The notes under the pieces are model-generated. The model was not told the origin of the DNA and did no database searches. It saw nothing but the letters and a program-made list of their open reading frames with translations. Of a stretch of DNA of 64,000 bases, positions 56,162 through 64,000 are shown in pieces. How positions within the stretch are numbered: position 1 is the first letter of the stretch; each line of letters opens with the position of its first letter. Source of the stretch: Buxus sempervirens (taxonomy: Eukaryota; Streptophyta; Magnoliopsida; Buxales; Buxaceae); assembly GCA_947561395.2 (NCBI GenBank), contig OX387192.1:11010221-11074220 (forward strand), read 5' to 3'. The translations under genes and the position numbers were made by a program.

Positions 56162-59100
56162 TCAAGTATCTTCTTCAGGGTAGCGCCGAAGTTCTATCTC
56201 TAATGGTTGCACCCAAGCATCATCTGTGATGGTGGCCATTGATGCCAGCGTAGCCAGTGCATCTGCGAATCGGTTCCCGTCCCGTGGCATGTAGTCGAAT
56301 GTCACGCTCTCGAATTGCTCTTCCAATTCCTTGACCAGTTCTTGGTACGGTACCAACTTCACATCTCTAGTCTTCCAGTCTCCTATCACTTGATAGATGA
56401 TAAGACTTGAGTCACCGAACACTTTCAACTCTTTTATACACATCTCGATTGCCGCTCGCAGGCCCAACACACATGCTTCATACTCGGCCATGTTGCTAGT
56501 GCAATCAAACAGAAGTTTCGCTGCTATCGGGTGATGAACACCGTCTGGGGAGATTAGCACTGCTCCGATCCCTTTTCCATTTACATTCACTGCCCCGTCA
56601 AAGAACATCTGCCACTTGGTTTCTTCTGTATCCTCTGCAGACTCTGTACACATCACATCTTCGTCTAGTAAGTGGGTCAGAAGTGGTTGGTAGTCAGGTA
56701 GTGGATGCTCTGCCAAGTGATCCGCCACGGCTTGCCCTTTTATCGCCTTTCTAGTCGTGTAGACAACGTCGTACTCAGACAAAAGGACTTGCCACCTGGC
56801 AACCCTACTAGTGGAGATCGGCTTCTCAAAGATGTATTTCAAAGGATCTAGATTGGAGATCAGTAAGACTGTGTGACTAAGCAAATAGTGTCGGAGCTTC
56901 TGAGCTGCCCAGACCAAGGCACAACACGTCTTCTCAAGCAATGTGTATCTGACTTCGATGTTAGTAAATTTCTTACTCAAGTAGTAGATTGCTTGTTCTT
57001 TCCGCCCTTTCTCATCGTGTTGTCCTAACACACATCCTACAGCCGTCTCAGAGACTGTCAGATACATAATCAAGGGTCGTCCTGGGACAGGCGGGACCAA
57101 CGTCGGTGGATTCATCAGATAGGCCTTGATCTTATCAAACGCTATTTGACAGTCGTCATTCCAAACCACAGGGTTGTCTTTCTTTAGCAGCTTGAATATA
57201 GGCTCACACACAGGAGTCATCTGCGCAATGAACCTACTGATATATTGCAATCTGCCCAGGAATCCTCTCACTTCCTTTTCTGTCGACGGAGGAGGCATCT
57301 CTAGAATTGCCTTTGCTTTGACAGGATTAACCTCAATGCCTCGCTTGCCCACTATGAAGCCGAGCAGCTTTCCTGAAGTCACTCCAAACACACACTTGTT
57401 TGGGTTGAGCCGAAGTTTGTGCTCTCTGAGTCTGTCGAACATCTTTCCAAGGTTCACCAAGTGGTCTTCTTCTTCCTTAGACTTCGCTATCATGTCATCC
57501 ACGTACACCTCCATCTCTTTGTGTATCATGTCATGGAACAACAGAGTCATTGCACGCTGATATGTAGCGCCTGCATTCTTCAGTCCGAACGGCATCACGC
57601 GGTAGCAGTAAGTGCCCCAATGTGTGATAAAGGATGTTTTCTCCATGTCCTCAGGTGCCATCCTTATCTGGTTGTAACCAGAGAAGCCGTCCATGAAGGA
57701 GAACATTGAATGCGTTGCAGTATTGTCAACCAGTACATCAATGTGCGGCAATGGAAAGTCGTCCTTCGGACTTGCTCTATTCAGATCTCTATAGTCAACA
57801 CACATCCTGACTTTCCCGTCTTTCTTGGGAACTGGCACGATGTTGGCCAACCACTCTGGGTAGTGAGTTACTTGCAGGAATCCGGCATCCAACTGCTTGG
57901 TGACCTCTTCCTTGATCTTTAGGGCCCATTCTGGCTTCGTGCGCCTGAGTTTCTGTTTCACAGGTACGGCCTCAGACTTTGTTGGTAACCGATGCACAAC
58001 CAAGTCCATGTCTAACCCGGGCATATCCTCGTATGACCATGCAAACACGTCAGAATAAGATTTAAGAAAATCAAACATCTGTTTTCTCAATAATGGTGAT
58101 AGCTTTTTACCAATTTGGAGGATCCTTGGTTGTGCTATTTCACCTATGTCAATTGACTCTGTTTCCTCAATATTAGCCTGGAGACCCTTTTCGTGTCTTT
58201 CCAAAGCAAGTTGGATTTCAAGCGGGGTCTCCCCTGATTCATCATCGTCCTCATGCTCGAAAGGCTCACAGGGGACAATGTTTGAATCCTCTTGCTGTAA
58301 TGGGTGAGTGCCCCAATCTGACTTGTCGAGTTCTTGCTCGTTTTCAGGATTGGACACTGGCTCATGCATTTCATTTATTATTGCCATCTGCACTGGCTTT
58401 TCTTTTTGTTTTTCTTGTTCCCTTATGGCAATCTTATTACCTATCCCGTGCCCCAGACCTTCCGGGTGTGCGTCGGGATTGATACTAAGATCGCGATGCT
58501 CAAGTTGTTCATTTTTGTTATTTTCTTTTTCAAACAAATGCAAGTAGTAAGAAGAGTTCAGGTATTCATTAAAAACTTCAGCAGTAGCTACAATGGAAAT
58601 TTCAGAGGTGATAGGAACCCCCTTTGGAATGGTAGCTTTGCTGATGGCAAAAGGTGTGGCACTCCAGTTCCTGAGTGGCGCCTGGTCTTTCTTGCTGATG
58701 ATGACTGCCGTTTCTGGTTCTTCAGCCAGTACCATGTTGGCGTTGTCATCCGAAGATATGCAAATTGGGTCTTGTGCTGTGCCTCCCACTGGCTTGTTCT
58801 GGCTTCTCTCTGACTGGGGGCCAGATTCTGATGATATCCCCATCCATGCTCCACTGATGGGGATGGCCCATGGTATCTCGTCCCTGGGTGGCGCATACGC
58901 GATGGTGACTTCATTGGCCGGGTCAACTCTGGGGGGTGCAAACATTATGGGTATCCCAGTTGGTATCCCAGGAACTGTAGAAGAGTAAGCTGGTGGTGCC
59001 CATTTGCCGTAAGCTGCATGGTATACCTCTTCCAGTACCGGCCCTAGCACTTGGGGCATGCTACGGAACATGCGGTTCAAACCATCGCGAGTTCTAGGGT

Positions 59101-59650
59101 GCGGGATATACGGGCGTGGAGGAGGCGACCTTGGCCTGCGGGTTGGTGCTCCTGAGCTGTCTCGCCCTTCCATCATGCAGACATACATGATTTGGCCTTC
59201 TTCTTTGGATTCTTCCAGGGGAGCAGGTGACGGCACTTCCATCACACTTGCAGAGTTGATCGGGATCCCATCAGGGATGAACTGCTCATCTGGTGGGGCG
59301 AAGGCCATGGTGACTTCGTCGACTGAGTCCAGGGCGACCAGTGCTGGCAGGTCATCTGGCGACCCCTCAGGAGCCAACGGGTCTACTTCCACTATGTTTA
59401 CAATCATGCCCATAGATGGTGGCTCCTCCCAGAGCATCTGAGCTAGGCCTTGCAGGTAGTCTTCTTCTGCTGCAGGGGTTTCCAAAAACTCATCTCCCCA
59501 TCCCTGGGGGACTATGTTCTCGATGGCCTGGGCCGCTTCACGCTCCATGTTAGCGAAGCGGTGGTACAAGTTCTCGTGTGTGCATATGGGCCAGTGGGGG
59601 TCTCTTCCTTCAGTTCTTGCCCTTTTCCTCTCGACACGGTTCCCAAGGAG
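56162..59650 (-). pseudogene. pol: D pol: RT, RNase H and second RNase H
   Basis: Over 1,130 codons without a stop, the best-preserved coding stretch in the window. Counting from 59569: an N-terminal acidic linker, FAWSYEDMPGLD, then RT with KDGKVRMCVDYRDLN, FMDGFSGYNQI (about 623) and YVDDMIAKS (about 688); first RNase H (ETAVGCVLGQHDEKGRKEQA from about 838); second, archaeal-type RNase H (MFFDGAVNVNGKGIGAVL about 981; NMAEYEACVLGL; FGDSSLII; NRFADALATLASM about 1103). Catalytic residues appear intact. No ATG is required at its start: the frame is continuous with the G-patch upstream through one TGA (59651-59653). It ends at a TGA created by the integrase deletion. Confidence 0.93.
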
Positions 59651-59863
59651 TCAGGAGTAGTCTTCCGGCTGTGGCCTGAACCCCAGTCCAAACCAAGTAG
59701 TCTGCTCATAAGGTTGGATGGCTGCCTTAATTCCCTGCTTATACTTGCCCAACCCATCGCCGGCTCTGAGACCCCAGTCTGCGCAGTCAGCAGCGCTGAA
59801 CATGTACTTTCTCCTCTTTCTCGAGAGTCGTCGTCCCCTTTCAGATTCAGGGATACGGTTCAC
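59651..59863 (-). pseudogene. D G-patch-like segment
   Basis: DWGLRAGDGLGKYKQGIKAA and WFGLGFRPQPEDY show the Gly pattern of a G-patch, placed between protease and RT as in T1 (16923). Basic stretch RKRRK precedes it. Same frame as protease and RT; bounded by TAG at 59864-59866 and TGA at 59651-59653. Role unknown, perhaps nucleic-acid binding. Confidence 0.8.
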
Positions 59864-60541
59864 CTACACCATCTCTACTGCTTGGAAATTGAGTGTGGTG
59901 GGCAACTCATAATCCACATAGGGTACTCCGACCCTTTCGAACTCTCGATGATCCTCAGCATGTATTGTTATGAGTTCGTTGCCTGACACGAACCGGACCA
60001 TTCTGTGCAGTGTGGAAGATACTTCTCCTGCCTGATGCAGCCACGGCCTCCCGATCAGCAAGTTGAATGAGGCGTTGATATCCATGAGTTCGAATTCCAT
60101 GGTAAAGGGCCTATTTGCAATCATGATCACCAAAGTGACCTCTCCCAATGAGTCCCTTCGGGCGTTGTCAAAGCCTCTGACATTGTGCCCACTTTGCTTG
60201 ATCATGGTAGGGCTCAACTGTAGACTGTGGAATGTCCTCATGGGGCATATGTTCAATGCTGACCCGTTGTCAATCATGGCACATTTCACGATGAGATCAA
60301 CGCACTTCACTATGATGTAGAGTGGCTCAGCGTGGTCACAACCCTCACGTGGCAGATCTGCTGCAGAAAAGGAGATGGCCTGGGGTGCCATGATCACTGA
60401 CACCACTGCCCCTAGCTGCTCGGGATCAATGCTTGCTGGTACGTGTGCGTCTCCCAGGACCTTCATTAATACTGCCCTGTGCTTTTCTGAATCAATCAGA
60501 AGTCGCATTATGGAGATTTGGGCGGGCACCTTGTTCAACTA
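59864..60541 (-). pseudogene. D protease
   Basis: LNKVPAQISIMRLLIDSEKH start, catalytic loop IDNGSALNICP and C-terminal LLIGRPWLHQAG; about 224 codons, the same size as in T1. A TAG (60539-60541) replaces the Gln codon that T1 has at the same place (DQLNKVP); otherwise open. Would mature Gag-Pol. Confidence 0.9.
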
Positions 60542-63205
60542 CTGGAGGATGTCGTATCCGGGAGTGTAGATGCTGTGGTGCAAATCTGTGACCTCCTCTT
60601 ATGTGGCCCTTCCCTTTCTCTTGAGGGTCGGTGGCAATTCTGTAACCACGTCCTTCCCTTTTTCTTTCCTTTTCGCTTCCGCTTCTGCTCCCTCCTCTGG
60701 TGCGGGTGGGGGGTCAGTGTTTATGTATCAACCGGATCGGGTGATCCGATCGATTTCTGCTTCAATGGTGGTTGCGGAGGTGGCTTGATGGTGGAAAGAT
60801 TGGGTGGGGTAAGGTGGGGGTGCGGCCTTGTACGAAGGTGGCTCCAGGTTGAGTTTTGAAAGATTCAATGTGGGTGGTTCGAACGAAAGGTGGAAGGGGT
60901 CTTGTGGAGGTGAGTCCATGATGTCATGGATGTTGAGGGTGGAGGGGTTGGCGAGAGGGGTGGGGTAGAAAAACCCTTGGTCTGTGTGTGGGTGGAAATG
61001 CACCAGAGGGAGATCAGTAGGGAAGTCACTGCCATCTTCTTCAATGACGTTTACTGTCCTGCTTTCTTCGGCTAATGTGTCTTCTGAGTCCGTATCAGGG
61101 GACTCGTCCGAACTCTCATATGGATCAAGCAAGGTTGCAAGTTCAGGAGTGGATGGTGGTTCCTCTTCTTCTGTGGCATGAGGGGGGACGAACCACTCCG
61201 ACGTGCCGTGGGAAGAGGATTCTGAACTCGGCTCCGCTGATAGGGGATCGGTGAGGGATTGCAGGTCCGGCTCTGAAGTCGCAGACATATACTCAGGTGG
61301 CCATCCGGTAGACATCTGCGGGGGTACCCTTGAACTGCCCACGGACGCGTCTGTGTCCGGTGGCCCATTTCGGAACCAGGGTCCCTCGGAACTGCCGATT
61401 CCTTCTCTACATGGAGGGGATGGGGAATCACTGATCCATCCGCATTGCACTGGGTTCCATGGCCCCGTGACCTCCTCACTGCTCTGCGGTTCATCCTCTA
61501 TAACACAGACGTAGACGCCTGTATCCTCCTCAACTGTAATTGCTGTCGGGGGGGTTTCCGCTCGAAGTTGCACCTTCACTGTCTGCCCTGGCCGGCCAAT
61601 AAGTGCAGAAGGGTCGAACTGCCCGGTGCCCTGATCACTACTCACCTGATTCGCCGTTCTACTAGTGGAGGCTTTTGAGTGATCTGGGAGCGGATTGGTG
61701 GTCACGCCAGCTGCTGGAGTCTGGGCAGGGGGTGCCGGGGGATCGACAGTGATGCGTTTACTGTCAATCAGGTCTTGGATATCATGCCTCAGATCCCAAC
61801 ACCGATTGGTGTGGTGCCCTGGAGCACCAGAGTGGTACTCGCACCGCTCTGCTGCGTTATAGCTTCTAGCATTGACCAGGCGGGGATTTGGGGGTTTGAC
61901 CTGCACGTACCCCTTCTTCAGCAAAGTAGGTAGCAATTCTACAGGCGCATATGGGAGTGGGGTAAAGACCCGTTTCATTCTGGCCTCCATCTCTTCCCGT
62001 GTTCTTCTTACCCCTTGGTAAGCAGGCTGCGCGGTCCCTTGAGGTGCCACGGCTTCTGGTCTTTGAGAGAAATGATGGGGTTGTGCAGGGTGTACATAGT
62101 TGACCGCCTACGGTTCTTGTCTCCTGGGCTCTTGCCCCTGGTTTCTGCTACCTAGTCCTGTTACTGACCTCCTCGGTGCGGCGCTCTGCCCACTGCCATC
62201 TATCTTTCTGGCCCTCACTGCGTCTTCAATCCGATCCGCAGTCAAGATCAGGTCATTGAAGTTTGACGTACTCTGCCCCAGCAGCAAAGTGAAGAAAGGT
62301 TGGCCCAATGATGCGATAAACAATGACGTCATCTCTTGTTCTAGCAACAGCGGCTGTACCAGTGTTGCCAACTCCTTCCAGCGTTTGGCATATTCTCTCA
62401 CTGACTCCTGGCTCTTCTTGGCCAGCCTCTGCAACTCTGCCCTTATTTGCACTATCTAACTGTTTAGGCAATATTGCTGGATGAAGACTACTGCCAGATC
62501 GTTCCAAGTCTTTATCTTAGCCTTGTCCAGACTCAAGAACCAAGAGTAAGCGGCTCCAGTTAATGATTTTTGGAAGAACTGCACCATGATCCGCTCTTCC
62601 TTGGCGTATTGGCACATGTCGCCAGAATAGGACCTCAGATGGTTCAGTGGGCACCCGATGCCGTCGAACTGGTGCAACTCAGGGCATTTGAACTTAGCCG
62701 GGAGTTGGATGTCCGAAAAGAAACAAAGGCTTTCCAGGGTAGCCTCACTTTGCACTGTGCTGGGTTGGAGCTGTTTGAGCTGCTCCTTCAGGGCGGCCAT
62801 TTCTGTTCTGTTCTCCTCCCTAACTGCCATCAGTTTCTCCTCAAACTGTACCTCCTGAGTTCTGTACCAGTCCTCATCACCCTGTCCCAGATGGATAGGT
62901 AAAAATTGATCCTGTTGTGCCACGTGAAATGGCGCTGCCGGTGGTGGTGGTGGCGGTGCTAGGGGAGGGGGATTTACTGGGCGTGGCGGTGGCGCCACCT
63001 CCGCTTGTGGCTAGAACTGTGGCTGCGGCTGCTGGGCAACTGGTGCCACTGGCGGGGCCTGCCTCAACTCTCTCAGCTCTGTCATCAGTTCTTGGATGAT
63101 GGAGCTCATGCTATCCATTTTCTGTTGCATCTCATTAACTACTTGCGCATGACTAGACTCTGCAGGATGTTGCCCTGGCGGCGTCTGCTCTCCTTGCTGA
63201 TCCAT
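60542..63205 (-). pseudogene. gag: D gag and gag-protease linker
   Basis: ATG at 63205 (MDQQGEQTPPGQHPAESSHA), Pro-rich stretch with APPPPPPAAPF, a coiled-coil-like EENRTEMAALKEQLKQL, capsid core (AKFKCPELHQFDGIGCPLNH; LTGAAYSWFLSL) and zinc-knuckle-like CEYHSGAPGHHTNRC (C-x2-H-x4-H-x4-C). After it a long acidic Ser/Pro/Glu-rich region (about 61600-60730) precedes the protease. All in one frame, broken only by TAG 63011-63013, TAG 62456-62458, TAG 62108-62110, TGA 60728-60730 and TAA 60599-60601. Longer than gag of B because of the acidic linker. Confidence 0.9.
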
Positions 63206-63369
63206 TTCGAGCCTTCTCCTCGATCTTAGCAGGTACGGACTTCTGAAAGCAATTTTTGGTGCCTGACAGGACAATTCGCAGGCATTAGTGCAATTTTTCA
63301 CAAATTGATTACACAATTTTATCTGATTGAATTTATTCATTTACTTATTTTTTTTTGTTTCATGATATG
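63206..63369 (-). other. D leader 3' end with predicted splice acceptor
   Basis: On minus a T-rich stretch and attgctttcag (AG at 63243-63244) lie 38 nt before the gag ATG, the same layout as acceptors at 13881 and 25331. No gene. Confidence 0.45.
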
Positions 63370-64000
63370 ATTTGACTAACTGATCTATTTTAGCTACCCT
63401 AAGGCAACAAGGGAAGAGAACCCGAACTTTGAATCAACCGATCTATTTTAGTCGCTCGGAAGTGACCGAGAAAGAGAACCCTAGTAACCGGATCTATTTT
63501 AGCTACCCGTAGGTAACTGGGAGAGGGAACCCAAAGAATTTTGAACACTGATCTATTTTAGTCGCTCGGAAGCGACTGGGAGAGAGAACCCTAATAACCG
63601 GATCTATTTTAGTCACCCGCAGGCAACTGGGAGAGAGAACCCTATTGAATGAATCTATTTTAGTCGCCCGCAGGCAACTGGGAAAGAGAACCCTATCTTT
63701 TGAAAACTGATCTATTTTAGTCGCTCGGAAGCGACTGGGAAAGAGAACCCTAGTGACCGAATCTATTTTAGCTACCCATGGGTAACTGGGAAAGAGAACC
63801 CTAAATGAATTAGTTGATCTATTTTAGCTACCCGCAGGTAACAAGGGAAGAGAACCTTAATGAATTTGGAGACTGATCTATTTTGGCTGTCCTAGGACGA
63901 CCGAGGAAGAGAACCTTAATAAATTTGAAGACTGATCTATTTTGGCCGTCCTAGGATGACCGGGGAAGAGAACCTTAATAAATTTGAAGATTGATCTATT
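63370..64000 (-). repeat. D leader hairpin array, at least 11 units of 50-59 bp, running off the window
   Basis: Each unit has GATCTATTTTA followed (plus strand) by an inverted pair and GGGA(A/G)AGAGAACCCTA. Pairs include AGTCGCT-cgga-AGCGACT (63570-63587, perfect), AGCTACC-cgta-GGTAACT (63501-63518), AGTCGCC-cgca-GGCAACT (near 63662) and GGCCGTCC/GGATGACC (near 63947). Unit spacing alternates about 51 and 58 bp. Lies between gag and the unseen PBS. Confidence 0.88.

Larger units (their letters stand above)
45627..64000 (-). mobile_element. D: Tat-type Ty3/gypsy element, minus strand, 5' LTR outside window
   Basis: Left end (plus) TGTGCGCGCG is the end of its 3' LTR; flanking cctct (45622-45626) is the expected TSD. 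From right to left: leader hairpin array (64000-63370), gag-pro-pol in one frame (63205-56162), integrase tail (56161-55645), non-coding block, PPT (53543-53531), 3' LTR (53530-45627, with two insertions). Inserted into antisense gene 2 of T1. Confidence 0.9.

Noticed and set aside
57174..59441. Plus-strand frames up to 178 codons opposite D pol
   Set aside because: Shadow frames of the minus-strand polyprotein.

Overview
The window is plant nuclear DNA made almost entirely of nested LTR retrotransposons. I find no ordinary host gene, rRNA, tRNA gene or CRISPR array. The retroelement proteins belong to the Tat/Ogre branch of Ty3/gypsy: PBS beginning TGGCGACTC, protease with an IDNG(S/L)ALN active site, a G-patch-like segment, YVDD reverse transcriptase, and two RNase H domains ahead of integrase. 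That branch is known only from plants. The species cannot be named from the sequence.

Nesting was solved from 5-bp target-site duplications (TSDs). Level 0 is a scrap of Ty1/copia RNase H (2379-2657). Level 1 is long LTRs of one family ('A') beside it, at 1-2378 and 2658-4117. Level 2 is a large Tat element, T1, which starts at 4118 and whose 3' LTR lies beyond the window. T1 holds three later insertions. A solo A LTR (4830-9763), itself hit by another (5858-8452), sits in its 5' LTR. Element B (18735-38100, TSD ggggc) splits its reverse transcriptase gene. Element D (45627 to beyond 64000, minus strand) cuts one of two antisense genes lying downstream of T1 pol. B carries two solo A LTRs (19192-21680, 30005-32308). 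The 3' LTR of D carries a solo LTR 'C' (45806-49464) and an LTR-like insertion (50274-51460).

T1 has decayed gag-pro-pol plus two antisense, intron-containing genes (a DUF7745-like one and a plant-mobile-domain-like one). B is a gag-only, non-autonomous derivative ending in an abnormal third, inverted LTR, so both integrated ends are U3 ends. D keeps a single 2,347-codon gag-pro-pol frame broken by eight point nonsense codons, and then lacks the integrase catalytic core.

The most notable unexplained structure is a set of tandem hairpin arrays between PBS and gag in all three Tat elements. Stem sequences change by compensatory substitutions while the loop stays fixed. The arrays lie between a predicted splice donor in the LTR and a predicted acceptor just before gag, where a packaging or dimerisation signal of unspliced genomic RNA would be expected. 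A conserved non-coding block downstream of pol, and hairpin clusters just upstream of LTR TATA boxes, are also shared between elements.
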